The translations under genes were made by a program, and so were the position numbers. A stretch of 64,000 bases of DNA from Sarcophilus harrisii (lineage: Eukaryota > Chordata > Mammalia > Dasyuromorphia > Dasyuridae): NCBI RefSeq assembly GCF_902635505.1, contig NC_045426.1, positions 331,256,374 to 331,320,373 of the forward strand. Reading direction: 5' to 3'. Numbering within the stretch: the stretch's first letter is position 1; each line of letters begins with the position of its first letter. Positions 12,131-22,625 of this stretch are shown here, piece after piece. The notes beneath the pieces were generated by a model. The model was not told the DNA's origin. It searched no databases and saw nothing but the letters and a program-made list of their open reading frames with translations.

Positions 12131-12774
12131 CCTGAAGGTGGAGACTTTTTTAGTTTTCATGATATCCCAAAGCTTCAAGGATTTCAAAGACACTGAAATG
12201 GTATTATTCCCTTGTGACAGTATTGAAAAGTGGTAATCCAATTTTCACTTGAAGACCTTTAATAAAGAAAAAATTATTACATCCAAATATTGTCCTTTAC
12301 TCTTTTGAGGGTTAGTTCTAATGGGTTCTATATTGAGCCCATGGGACAATTAGAATCAGTCTAATGCCACTTTACCATGAGTGCTCTTCTATTAGTAAAT
12401 AGCAATCATGTCTTTTTTAAAGTATTTTATTCTCCAAACTAGAAATTCTTATGTCCTTCTACTAGTCCTTGCATGACATGATGTGAAGTTGGCTTACTCT
12501 TCTGGATTTTTCATAACAATCAATGGTGAGCAAATACCTTGCAATATTCTTAATTCTTAGTTTTTGCTGATTCATAATGATATGTACTTCATTAATCTAT
12601 ATGAATTAAATGAAACTGTAATAAACTGTTTCTGGGCTTTATAAATGTCTTGTAATATATGATTATAAAAAATCTCATTACATTTAGATGGGGCTGCAGA
12701 GTATCAGAAATTTTCAGATCACATATGTAGAATGATAATATTATACATAATATGGATATAAAGCTAGAAGATAC
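12131..12774. other. Unassigned spacer
   Basis: No recognised gene. The first part may be further decayed RTE. Confidence 0.35.
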
Positions 12775-12905
12775 TTTAGTGTTCATCTAGTCCAACATGT
12801 TCCTTATGCAGATTAAAAACTTGAGGCCCAGAGGGGTTAAATGATTTCTCATAGGTCATACAGGTAGTAAATAGAAGATCCGAATTTTGAATTTAGGTGC
12901 TGTGA
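12775..12905 (-). mobile_element. MIR-type SINE
   Basis: CATCTAGTCCAACATGTTCC, ACTTGAGGCCCAGAGGGGTT and AATGATTTCTCATAGGTCAT match the antisense MIR/THER1 phrase order. Confidence 0.75.
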
Positions 12906-13074
12906 TTCTAAGTTCAGTTTTGGTGGAATGAAATGATGAAATGAACTTTAAATAGGAGACTAAAGAACTGACAAAGACGTTTTGAGTTGAAGTTGTTCTA
13001 GAGTAGTCAATGGCATAGGGAGATCTGCTGAGAAGTATGGATTTATAGGTGACTGCTTGACACCTTTATTCTTT

Positions 13075-13228
13075 TTTTTTCTTTTCTTTTTGCTGAGTCA
13101 ATTGGGGTTAAGTGACTTGCCCAGGGTCACACAGCTAGAAAGTATTAAGTGTCTGAAACTAGATTTGAACTCAGGTACTCATGACTTCAGGGCTGGTGCT
13201 CTATCCACTGTGCCACCTAGCTGCCCCT
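13075..13228 (-). mobile_element. Marsupial tRNA-derived SINE, near full length
   Basis: From a T-run through TGCTGAGTCAATTGGGGTTA, GTGACTTGCCCAGGGTCACA and TTTGAACTCAGGTACTCATG to CTATCCACTGTGCCACCTAG and CTGCCCC. This is the antisense of the common marsupial SINE (MAR1/SINE-1 type). Confidence 0.92.
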
Positions 13229-13524
13229 GATATGTTTATTATTTTAAATTTATTTCCCATCATCTTATAAAGGGCATTTTCCCTTGTATAATTTCGAATT
13301 ATTCATTTGGTCTGGGTTATTAGAAATCAAATAGTGGGGTTATCGTGGTGGCAGAAATAATACTGGAGAAACTAAAAATAAAAAGACCTTCTTTAACATG
13401 TTCCCCCCACCCAGGTGCCACTTTTATTACCAAATAGTAATATTCAAATGCTTCAAAACCAATTAATATTCAAATTCAGATAAGTTCTGTGGGACTCACA
13501 TTAACAGACTATCAAGAAGCCTTG

Positions 13525-13990
13525 GTTAATCAAAAAGCATTTGTTAAATGCCTTTGTTGAAAGAAGAGTTATGTATTTGTGAGGCAAGTATCCAAATGGG
13601 GAGACAACCAATACATATCTAATATATATAAAAGACAAATAGAAAGTGTACAAATGCAAGTATATACAAAGCAGTTAAAAACAAGATAGTTTGAAAAGGA
13701 AGGCACTAGTAGTTAGGGAAAATCAGAAGAGGATTCTTGTAGAAGTTGATAGTTGGGCTGCATTTTAAAAGAAGAAAGGGACTTTGAGGTGGAAATAGTG
13801 AAGGCATTCATATCAGGTGTGTGTGACTGCTACAGAAAAGGACTGGGGATGAAGTGTTGTATGTGAGGAAATAAGAGAAGGATCATTTAGCTGAACTCCT
13901 CAGTGCAGGAGGGAAGTCATGTTCACTGAAGCTGGAAGGATAGGTTGGGATCAGGCTGGAATGACCAGAGAACATGGAAGAAAGCAGAGT
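13525..13990 (+). mobile_element. Ancient interspersed repeat, family uncertain
   Basis: CAAATGGGGAGACAACCAAT, GAAAAGGAAGGCACTAGTAG and AGGATTCTTGTAGAAGTTGA follow the same plan as the repeat at 32.46-32.95 kb. It recalls a widespread old mammalian repeat (THER2/L2-L3 type), which I cannot name firmly. Confidence 0.45.
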
Positions 13991-14104
13991 AATTGTGGTA
14001 GTGCAGTGGATTCTTTTCAAGTCTTAATTAGAGTTGTGCAAAAGTAGAATTGACTGACTCAAGAGGTAGTATTTTCCTTCTCATTGTAGGTTTTATCTTG
14101 TCAG

Positions 14105-14175
14105 GTAGCAAGAAAATGGCCAACCACTCCAGTATCTTTGTCTAGAAAACCCCAAATGGGTCATGAAGATTTGGA
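14105..14175 (+). mobile_element. MAR1 SINE 3' fragment
   Basis: AACCACTCCAGTATCTTTGT followed by TAGAAAACCCCAAATGGGTC is the distal part of MAR1. A (CA/TA)n microsatellite follows directly. Confidence 0.75.
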
Positions 14176-14194
14176 CTTGATTAAACAATACACA

Positions 14195-14295
14195 AACATG
14201 CATACACACACACACCCCTATACAGGTATACATATGCATATCTGTATACATACACACATACATAGACATATATGTACATACACACACCATACCCA
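14195..14295. repeat. (CA)n/(TACA)n microsatellite
   Basis: Alternating ACACAC and ATACATAC tract directly after the MAR1 tail. Apparent open frames across it are artefacts. Confidence 0.85.
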
Positions 14296-14513
14296 GAAGC
14301 ATATTTCTCATTTATTGTGCAAATCTCTTTTTATGAAAATATGCGATCTACATCTGTAAACTAATGATCACAGAATTCAAAGGAAAAGCAATTTTTTTGA
14401 GTTCACAGATTAACAAATTGAATGCTGCTAGATAATGTCATTGATTCTTGAATATATACATATGGTGTGATTTTCTTATATTAATATGTATAAAGAAAAC
14501 AGTGATATATGCT

Positions 14514-15443
14514 TCATGCTTTATTGGAGAACATCACCTTTTTCACTGCTGCCTTTACCTCCTTGTTCCTCAGGCTGTAGATAATGGGATTCAGCATGGA
14601 AGTCACTGCACCATAGAATAAAGCAATCAATTTGTCTGAATCTGGATCTTTTGCCTTGGGTTTTGAGTACATGAAGACTATAGTTCCAAAGAATATGATG
14701 ACCACAGCCAGATGGGCTGAACAGGTGGAGAAGGCTTTCTTCCTTCCTTTAGCTGAGTTGACTCTCAGAATGGTAGCAAGGATGAATACATATGAGATGA
14801 AAATGAGCAGCAGTGGAGTCAATGTGACCAGTACAAGTGCTACCATCATGACAAAAGCATTGAGGGAAATGTCCACACAGGCCAGTTTTAGGACAGCCAG
14901 GATTTCACAAAAAAAATGATCAATCATGTTATTTCCACAGAATGAAAGCCTCAATGCGAGGACTGTTTGCAGTAATGAATTTACACTCCCAATTATCCAG
15001 CTCAGGGATGCTAATTGCACACAGACTTTCATATTCATGATGATTGTATATCTCAGGGGATTACAGATGGCCACATACCTGTCATAGGCCATCATGGCCA
15101 GCAGCACACTCTCTGTTGTTCCCAGGGCAAGAGTTAAGTACATTTGTAAAGCACATCCTGGGAAAGATATTGTTCTCCTGACTGATAGAAAATTGACCAA
15201 CATTAATGGCACAAAGGAGGATGTACCAAAGATGTCCATGAAGGAGAGGTTACTGAGGAAGAAATACATGGGACTGTGAAGGTTGGAATCCATAATAGTC
15301 AATACAATGAGCGAGGAGTTCCCCAGTAAAATCACCAAATATATCCCCAGACACAACACAAAAAGAACAATCTCAACATTGTGATGCTTAGAAAGTCCCA
15401 AAAGAATGAATTCCAGTACAACAGTTTGATTTGCCCCCTCCAT
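14514..15443 (-). CDS. Olfactory receptor, class II, family 13-like (intact)
   Basis: Single-exon odorant receptor of 309 residues. Landmarks: N-glycosylation site N5 (NQT), GN at 41-42, [12 protein letters not shown] at 56-67, C97, [15 protein letters not shown] at 118-132, loop-2 cysteines 169/179/189, SY at 217-218, [10 protein letters not shown] at 236-245 and [12 protein letters not shown] at 282-293. The last motif usually begins with P; S282 is shared with the two paralogues at 38.9 and 44.3 kb but not with the 4.8-kb gene, so it marks this subfamily. DIFGTSSF at 70-77 is another subfamily trait. Residue 112 is S where its relatives have C (TTES versus TTEC). The ATG is preceded by GATAAGAGA, which is also found before the starts of the paralogues. 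Roughly nine residues in ten match the receptor at 44.3 kb. It should encode a working receptor; the ligand is unknown. Confidence 0.95.
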   Translation of the reverse strand: MEGANQTVVLEFILLGLSKHHNVEIVLFVLCLGIYLVILLGNSSLIVLTIMDSNLHSPMYFFLSNLSFMDIFGTSSFVPLMLVNFLSVRRTISFPGCALQMYLTLALGTTESVLLAMMAYDRYVAICNPLRYTIIMNMKVCVQLASLSWIIGSVNSLLQTVLALRLSFCGNNMIDHFFCEILAVLKLACVDISLNAFVMMVALVLVTLTPLLLIFISYVFILATILRVNSAKGRKKAFSTCSAHLAVVIIFFGTIVFMYSKPKAKDPDSDKLIALFYGAVTSMLNPIIYSLRNKEVKAAVKKVMFSNKA

Positions 15444-16630
15444 TCTCTTATCTCTTTTATTTTTAGCATTAAACTACTTGAAGAAGCACAGAATAAATTC
15501 AAATACTTACCACTCCTTGCACTTATAAATAATTATATAAAACAGACTTGACCCTATTAGTTGCAGTTTATATCTTTATTTAAAGATATACAAAAGACTT
15601 TTACTTGAAATTCAAGGATGTGTTCTAGACTCCAATTTGAACCTGCAAGATAATTCCTGTATTTAACCTGATTCTATTTTAGTTCCAAATATTAACTCTT
15701 CTATGAATTCAGGGAAATTGTGAAACAAATATTGATTTCCCCCAATCACATTGTCAAATGTTTAGGTGTTTCCAATCTTTCCCAAATTCACTTGCTTAAT
15801 ATAGTGGATGGCAGCTGCTATATATTATTAGACCCTTGAAGTTAGGCAGAAGGGAAAAAGAGAGAACTTGTGGAGCAAGCATAAGTAATTCTGGTTTTAG
15901 AAAATTACTGGCAATATATGAGTCCTTTGTAGGTAAAAAGTCCTTTTGTCTGTATATGTATTTACTTCCATTGGGCAATACAGATTAACCATTCTTCAAA
16001 TCTTGGGTCTCCTTGTTGTCATCAAGAGTTGGTAGGCAAGAGAGTGTTAAGAATCATTGACAGAATTCCACATTATCTCTTGAGGAAAATGTGCATTGTC
16101 TTTGAAAAGAGAAAAGATAAGCCATGATTTAGTTTAAGAAGATTAGAAGTTAAGGTACTTTACCTCAATCTTCTCCCCCTACATGATCTATGGGCTTAAT
16201 GACTTGAAAAACACTTAACATTTTTAACATTCACTTTGTATATGCTAAACATATTCCTTCTTTCTCTTTGGCTCAGTATATGATTATCTATAATTTTGCT
16301 TACATAATGCATTATCATATATGTTATTCTTCCTATTTTGCCACAGGCATAATTTCAATTGAGAATTATATTTATTGCTTTTACCCTATCCTCAACCAAC
16401 CTCATTAACTTTTAATGATATCTGTGCCTTCTGAATAAAGCCAGACATTGAAGTCTTCTACAACCTAGAACCAAATCTATTTTTATTCATTAATTAAAAT
16501 AATATTTTCCCAAATTATATGTAAAGACAATTTTTAGCATTTACTTTTACAAATTTTTGAGTTCCAAATTCTTCTCCTTCACTCCTAAACCTTTCTTTTT
16601 ATCATTGTTTCTTATTACTCAATTCCATTC
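15444..16630. other. 5' flank of the 14.5-kb OR, partly shared with its paralogues
   Basis: No coding content. An island at 16040-16130 (AAGAATCATTGACAGAATTC onward) resembles the flanks at 45.78 kb and, inverted, 38.3 kb. The promoter and any 5' exon are not identifiable by eye. Confidence 0.5.
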
Positions 16631-16794
16631 AATTCAATAAGCATTTATTAAATACTATATGCAAGACATAATACTAAATACTTCAAAGAAAAAAGAAATA
16701 GTTCTTGCTCTCCAGGCTACTCATCTTCATGTGTCCTAATCTCCAGAAAAACAAACAAACAAACAAACAAAGGCTAGACTCCTTTTTCTGGATT

Positions 16795-17390
16795 TTGAAA
16801 CCTTTTCTTTCCCACACCTGAATCTTTGCTCATGCTGTTCCCTCTTTTTGGAACATTTTCTCTCCAATTCCTCTACCCTCTCCTCTCTTGCCTTAATTGT
16901 TGCCCTTTTAAATCCTATTTGTTCTTAAAAGATCAGATCAAAAGATCAGACCAATTCCTCAATGAAGTTTCCTCTGGTTTTACACCCACTCCCCTCTATG
17001 AACAGTAATATGTCATTGTTCTGAAAGATTATTTTAATTATTTTTTTTTTTGCTGTAGCAATTGGAGTTAAGTGACTTGCCCAGGATCATACAGCTAGGA
17101 AGTGTTATGTGTCTGAGGCCAGATTTGAACTCAGGTGCTCCTGACTTCAGGACTGATCTATCTACTATTCCAATTGCTGCCCCTAAAGATTATTCTTTAC
17201 CTGTCCCTCTGGTAATGTTAACTTAGTATTTTATACTATGAGATATACAGCATTCTATTTTATATAATGGAGTTATTGTTTTTGTTTTGGTATTAATGTC
17301 TTATTTCCCTAACTAAATAATTTATAAGTGCCTCATTGTTGGGGATCATGTCTTATTCATTTGCAAAACTATTCCTCTTGTACTCAGGTT
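16795..17390 (+). mobile_element. L2 LINE 3' region, interrupted by a SINE
   Basis: CATGCTGTTCCCTCTTTTTG, CTCAATGAAGTTTCCTCTGG, and after the SINE TATAAGTGCCTCATTGTTGG and GGGGATCATGTCTTATTC keep the order of an L2 tail. Confidence 0.65.
17041..17184 (-). mobile_element. Marsupial tRNA-derived SINE with target duplication
   Basis: TGCTGTAGCAATTGGAGTTA, GTGACTTGCCCAGGATCATA and TTTGAACTCAGGTGCTCCTG, ending near GCTGCCCCT. AAAGATTATT occurs on both sides (near 17024 and 17186), a target-site duplication inside L2. Confidence 0.88.
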
Positions 17391-17554
17391 GACTTCCTTA
17401 TCCTCCTTCCATCAGAATATAGACTTTGCCAATAGGACCCTGACTCTAAGAAGTAAGCTTTTGTTTTTTCCAGAACCAGACCCTCAAACCATATTTCTGT
17501 ATGCATCTTCCTTCCCCTCTGCAATTTCTAGTCCCCTTTTATATATTATTTTCT

Positions 17555-17762
17555 TGTAACAGAGCTTCTTAAACTCCTCTCCCTTGCAATCCTTTTTCAT
17601 CCAAGAAATCTTTATGTATCCTCAGGTATATACTAAATAAGTATACAAATCAAATATTTACTGGTAACAAATCATAATTTTGTAACCCCCATCTTCACTT
17701 CTGCAATCCTTTAAGTGGTAGTGATCCACCATTTAAGAAACTTTATATTAGAGTATAATAAC
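17555..17762 (+). mobile_element. Short repeat with TTCTTAAA/TTTAAGAA ends (DNA transposon-like)
   Basis: It begins GAGCTTCTTAAACTC and ends CCATTTAAGAAACTT, an inverted pair about 180 bp apart. The interior resembles a mammalian hAT-like non-autonomous repeat. Tentative. Confidence 0.4.
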
Positions 17763-18231
17763 TTTTGGAGGTCAGGGTAATTTGTATTTCTGTTTCCAAA
17801 ACTTAGCATAGGGTAACTATTTAATAAAGGTTCATTCATTCAGGTATTTTTATTTTTCTTCTTTTTCTCCAGTCTTTCTTCCCCTCTTTATAGTGCCAAT
17901 AGCATTCCTCATTAAGTAACAGAATGCACTATTTTTGTCATCCCAAGCTCATCTTTTTCCTCAACTTTTCTGTTGAGAGTTTCCTTGCCTTTCTGGTCAT
18001 ATGGTTTGTAATCTAAGAATCAACTGCATTCTTCTTTCTCTTCATTTATGATCATTCACTATATCTTATCACTTCCATCTTTACATTATTTGCATTATGG
18101 AAGAATTTGGTAGATTCATTCTTTTGCTATTTTTTGCAGTTTATATAAAATTGGGATTAATGTTTAATTATTTGATATAATTAACTTCTGAGTACTAGTC
18201 CTGAGTTTTTTCTTTTAAAGCATTTTATGTC

Positions 18232-18363
18232 TGAGAAAGAAAGAAAGGAAGGAAGGAAGAAGGAAGGAGAAGGAAAGAAAGAAGGAAGGAAAGGAGGAAA
18301 AGAGAATGAAGGATGGGAAAGTGAGAAAGGAAAGAAAAAAGAAAGAAAAAAGAGGAAGAAAAA
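18232..18363. repeat. Polypurine (GAAA/GGAA)n microsatellite
   Basis: About 130 bases almost wholly A and G on the plus strand. The open frame on the other strand (Phe/Ser/Leu-rich) is low complexity. Confidence 0.95.
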
Positions 18364-18429
18364 GGCTTAGAAGCTCTTGCTTTGCTCTTATCACAATTAC
18401 TGATGCTGATGCTACCATTTTATGATTAC

Positions 18430-18612
18430 CTACCTTTTATGGCATGCTTTGAAGTTTACAAAACACTTTACTTAATTTGATCTTCCCAACAATTCTGTAA
18501 TGTTGGTGTTATTATCTCCATTTACAGATGAGGAAATTTGGAGAGATCACACAGATGGTGAAACTCTGGGAAGAAAATTGAGCCCAGGCATTCTTGATTC
18601 ACTATCCATTGT
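18430..18612 (-). mobile_element. MIR-type SINE
   Basis: TTATCTCCATTTACAGATGA, GGAAATTTGGAGAGATCACA and TTGAGCCCAGGCATTCTTGA, antisense MIR order. Confidence 0.75.
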
Positions 18613-19539
18613 GCTCTCTCTTTCTCTCTGCAACCTCTCAGCTAACTGTATTCCTTAGACCTGGCCACCAGAAGGATGTCAGAGATTTTTTTTTTTTTTT
18701 TTGCCATGTGATCTCCTTTGGGGTAAGACAATGTAACCTGGATAAAGTCCTAAGTAGAAAAACCAAGACCTGAATCAGAAGAGTCATGCAAATGCCTTTA
18801 AAACAGGAAAAAGGATAGGAAAATACCTGAACAAAAATTCATTTTCATCTCCAGTAATTCAGAAGGTCAGAAAAAGAAACTGGCAGTCCAATCAAATGAG
18901 AATGTCTGTGATTTTGCCTCCACTTTTGTACCACTGCCTCCATTTATTTGTACCACTGAGTCCATGGAGCTCTTTGAGATTCTAAACTTTGGCTATCTAA
19001 GCTATTCAAAAATCACTCTCTGAGAAAGGACTTTGAATTCACCCTAGGGGACATAAAAATTAGCTTTCTCACTTTTAGAAAAACAAACAAACAAACAAAA
19101 AGTCTCTCCAAACTCAGCATTTTACAGTGTTTTCTTCACAAATATTTCCATGATATGTGCAATACACCTGTTGTCATTCCTATTCTACCTATAAGAATAC
19201 TGAGAAATGATAAATTAATTGAATTATTCAAGGTCACATGATTAACAACTGACATTTACTGTAATAGCCTATTCCTAAAGCTTGTCTTATTACATAATGG
19301 TATTATTTTGAGCTTATACAAAGCCTGTGTTGCATTTTGAAAAAAAAAAAACTTGACAAGGATGCTAATAAAAATGTTACTGGAAATCAACTGGATTCAA
19401 TTATTATGTTTTTGAAACATTTAGGTTAGTTTGATTAGTGTCAGAGCCCTGATTAAAACTGAGGTCTTTTGATACCATGTCCAATGCTCATTCCCTTAGT
19501 GTGTAAAATGAGAGGACACTTCCTAAAACAGAGACAGTT

Positions 19540-20045
19540 GGATATGTTGGCAAGAATGCTTGAATAGTAGTCAAAAAGATTTGGATTCAAATTCTGGCTT
19601 TGTACCAAGGGCATCTACAACACTTTAGGGGATGCTGAATAGTGAGTGGGGGAAACCATTGTCTCTGTAGTAAGAGGATCTGAGTTCAAATTCCATTTCT
19701 CTTACTTACTACTTGCCTAGGTAGTGCAGTGGATAGAAAGCAGGATCTGGAGTAAGAAGGGCCTGAGTTTAAATTAGGCATCAGATACTTACTACCCATG
19801 TGACCTTGTGTCTTAAACATTTAAACTTGTTTGCCCAAGTTCCATAAGTGGAATGGCAAACCACCCCAGTATCTTTGCCAAGAAAACCCCACATGAGGCC
19901 ACTAAGAGTCAGACACAGCTGAAATTACTGAAAAACAATAAATTTGGGTGGGTAACAGCCTCTCTGACACTCAGTTTCTTCATCTATAAAATGACTGGGA
20001 AGGAACCTCCAGGGTTCCTTCCAGCTATAGTTCTAGAATCCTATG
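19540..20045 (+). mobile_element. Old MIR/THER1-type SINE(s) split by a younger MAR1
   Basis: GAGGATCTGAGTTCAAATTC (19675 on) is the front of an older SINE. Its back half (CTGACACTCAGTTTCTTCAT and CCAGGGTTCCTTCCAGCTAT) resumes after 19945. The MAR1 copy at 19722-19945 lies exactly between them. A further decayed piece covers 19540-19625. Confidence 0.65.
19722..19945 (+). mobile_element. MAR1 CORE-SINE, near full length
   Basis: GTAGTGCAGTGGATAGAAAG, TACTACCCATGTGACCTTGT, AATGGCAAACCACCCCAGTA and GCCACTAAGAGTCAGACACA, the marsupial MAR1 order from tRNA-like head to tail. Confidence 0.85.
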
Positions 20046-20094
20046 ACTAGTCAGTTGAAGTGGAACATAGAACATATGTAGGATTAGTATTATA

Positions 20095-20340
20095 AAATGA
20101 GGTAGAGAGGTAAGAAAACTGGGGGTCAGAGTGGGGGGAAGGATTCTTAGAAGGGTGTGTGAATTGAGATTGAGGAGTAAGGAGAGGGGATGGGAGACAA
20201 ATGGAGTGAGGTGAAGGTGAGATGTGGGGGGAAAAGATAAGGTAGGGGGTATAGAGATAAGGTAAGGGAGAGAGTAAAAAGATATCCTGAGAAAGAAAAT
20301 AGTGACTAAAATAAGAGGAAAGGAAATTCATGAATAATAA
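20095..20340. repeat. Purine-rich (G/A) low-complexity tract
   Basis: About 240 bases strongly biased to G and A on the plus strand (GTCAGAGTGGGGGGAAGGAT and similar). The proline/serine-rich open frame opposite is an artefact of this bias. Confidence 0.7.
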
Positions 20341-20344
20341 CTTT

Positions 20345-20757
20345 AAATGTGAATAGTATATTTATATCAGCTCTCTTTATGATGGCAAAGAACTGGAAAT
20401 TGCAGGATCTCAGTCAACTAATTGGGCAATGACTAAATAAGTTATTGGGTGTAGTTGTGATGGAATAATATTGTGCTACAAGAAATGAAGAGCTCATTGA
20501 AATTAGAAAGGCATGGAAAGACATGCATGAAATGATGAAGAATGAAGTGAACAGCACCAAGACAACACTATATACAGTAATAGCAACAGTGTTTTAGAAA
20601 AGACTTTGAGGGACTTATTTTTATTGTTATAAATACACAAATTAAAAATAAAGAACATATGAAGAGAGATACTATCTGCATCCAGAGGAAAAAAACTAAT
20701 ATAAGTATGTATAGAATAATATGCAGAGATATGTACACATACATATACTCACACCCC

Positions 20758-20788
<31 letters not shown>

Positions 20789-21061
20789 ATATATGTACAT
20801 ATACACACATACATATAAGGGTGTGTGTGTGTATGTGTGTGTGTGTGAGAGAGATGTTTGTGTCCAGTGGTAACCATTTCTGTAAAGGGAAAGAAAAAAA
20901 AGGAAAAAAAGATTACATGATAATTTTGTTGTATATTTGGAGGGACTAGCAAGTTGTACATAGTAGATTTGTAGATTGATGTCCAATACTTTTTAATTGT
21001 ACTGTGTTATGGAAATGCTTGCTTTATTCCTTGAGTTAAGACTGAAATAAATTAAAAAAAA
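20345..21061 (+). mobile_element. L1 LINE 3' end (different L1 subfamily)
   Basis: Decayed ORF2 C-terminus (ATGGCAAAGAACTGGAAATT, CTACAAGAAATGAAGAGCTC), then a 3' UTR with a TATA/TACA microsatellite (20755-20850), TTGATGTCCAATACTTTTTA, and an AAATAAATTAAAA tail at 21061. The 3' UTR differs from the other L1 tails in the window. Confidence 0.75.
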
Positions 21062-22364
21062 ACAGTTTAGAAAGATCCTCCCCAAAATTTGCTTTTATAA
21101 GATCTTAAAGTTATTGTGATAACATCATCACAGGATTATTGTGTGATTATATATATTACTATTAGGCATTGTTACCATTATTATTGTTGTTGTTCTTAAT
21201 AATAATTATTATTAATAAATGGGATGGGTAATAAAATGGGATGAGCTGCCTCAGTGGGTAATGCATACCCTATCATCAGAGGTTTAAAGTAGAGGCTAAT
21301 TCATTCAAACATGTTGTAGAAGAGTTTTTTTTTTTTTTAAATTCAGACTCAATGCAGTTCTTAAATAATAATTTTTTAAAAAAACTTGAATATAGATTTC
21401 TTACCTCAATTCCTAAGCTACTCAGGAACAGAGACAGCTACTGCAATATTCAAGGTAGAGCAAGAGCATATGTAGTTGTTAGGAAAGGCTGTTTCAGTTC
21501 ATACTGGTTTTGCCTAAAGAGGTGAAACAGGAGAGTGTATTTGCTGAGAGTGTCAATTGTTGTATTAAAAAATGCAGCCATGCTGATTAGCATGGGTTTA
21601 TGGACTCACAGATTCAGGGTCCACAAGAGACTAAATAGCTCATCATCAAAAAAAGCTATAGGAAAGGGAAATTTGCCAACCATGTGAGTATGACCTATGA
21701 CTACACAAAACTTCTATCACGTACAACATTATGAAGGCAAATAATAGTTTTGGGATAGGTTGGCAACCAATTTTCAGGTTACTCAGACAAAATGAATATT
21801 TCATTAAGGGTGTGAAAAGCCTGTATGAATGTATCCTGTCCAAAAAATTAAAATTATGTATCATTATGAAATCAATGAAGCTTGATAATTCATAATTATA
21901 TTCACTATACCTTGCCTATCTTAAAATAGACTCTTTTGGACTAGCCATTAGAACTACTTCATTTATAACTTCTCATGTTCTTTGGGATTTCTTTAGTCCC
22001 TTAACAATTTAAAGTTGAAGTTCTGAGGATGCAGATGGTAACATTTTGGTATTTTAGAAGTAATATCTCAGGGACCCAATTAATCTCAATAGTATTGGGT
22101 TATTTTTTGCAAGTACTTTAGTTACTTCTTCATAGTAAATTAACGTTCCTTGGAGGTAGGTTGGTACTAGTTAAATGTTTTGCTATATTTACTTATTCAA
22201 GAAAATATTTTTCTAAGGTTTTAGGGAAAGTATTACTTAAGTCTTCTCTCCATCTTCCCAAGATTAAATTATTTGGGACTAAAAACACATTTAAACATAG
22301 TATACAATTGTCAATTGCATAATATTCTGTGGCATATCTTTTAAAATGGATGGGAGGTTGTTCT
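21062..22364. other. Spacer with islands of the OR duplication unit
   Basis: No gene. Islands at 21690-21760 and 21950-22080 match the right arm at 51.37-51.44 and 51.60-51.70 kb. Confidence 0.5.
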
Positions 22365-22500
22365 AAAGTCCTTTTTTTGTTGTGTAACCTTTGGCAGTCT
22401 GGTGAATCTTGTGGATCCTTTACAGAATAATGTTTTTAAAAATATAAAATAAAACACAGGATTACAAAGGAAATCATTTACAATGAAATAGTTGTCAATG

Positions 22501-22579
<79 letters not shown>

Positions 22580-22625
22580 TTATATATATAATGAAATTTA
22601 GAGACTCCAGAACAAAAACCCTTAT
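22365..22625 (+). mobile_element. Second copy of the hAT-like repeat, with a microsatellite inside
   Basis: CTTTGGCAGTCTGGTGAATC, AGAATAATGTTTTTAAAAAT and CAGGATTACAAAGGAAATCA match the family at 6765-6958. A (TA)n(TG)n tract has expanded in its 3' half. Confidence 0.5.
22501..22592. repeat. (TA)n(TG)n microsatellite
   Basis: Pure TA run passing into a pure TG run and back to TA. Confidence 0.97.

Larger units (their letters stand above)
14400..22080 (-). repeat. Third, more decayed copy of the OR duplication unit
   Basis: Besides the receptor itself, the upstream side keeps islands matching the right arm in direct orientation: 16040-16130 with 45780-45870, 21690-21760 with 51370-51440, and 21950-22080 with 51595-51705. 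Between the islands lie SINEs, L2, microsatellites and an L1 tail. The boundaries are approximate and the islands are short, so the extent is an inference. Confidence 0.55.

Noticed and set aside
14632-15279. Plus-strand frames opposite the receptor (also at 44455-45039 and 39435-39716)
   Set aside because: Mirror shadows of the OR coding strand, repeated in each paralogue because the receptor sequence is conserved.
18215-18418. Phe/Ser/Leu-rich 67-codon frame resembling a membrane segment
   Set aside because: Complement of a polypurine microsatellite.
20047-20331. 94-codon proline/serine-rich minus-strand frame
   Set aside because: Produced by the strand bias of a G/A-rich tract; not conserved in paralogous regions.
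20659-20986. Tyr/Ile/Thr-rich and His/Thr-rich open frames on both strands
   Set aside because: They read through a TATA/TACA microsatellite in an L1 3' UTR.
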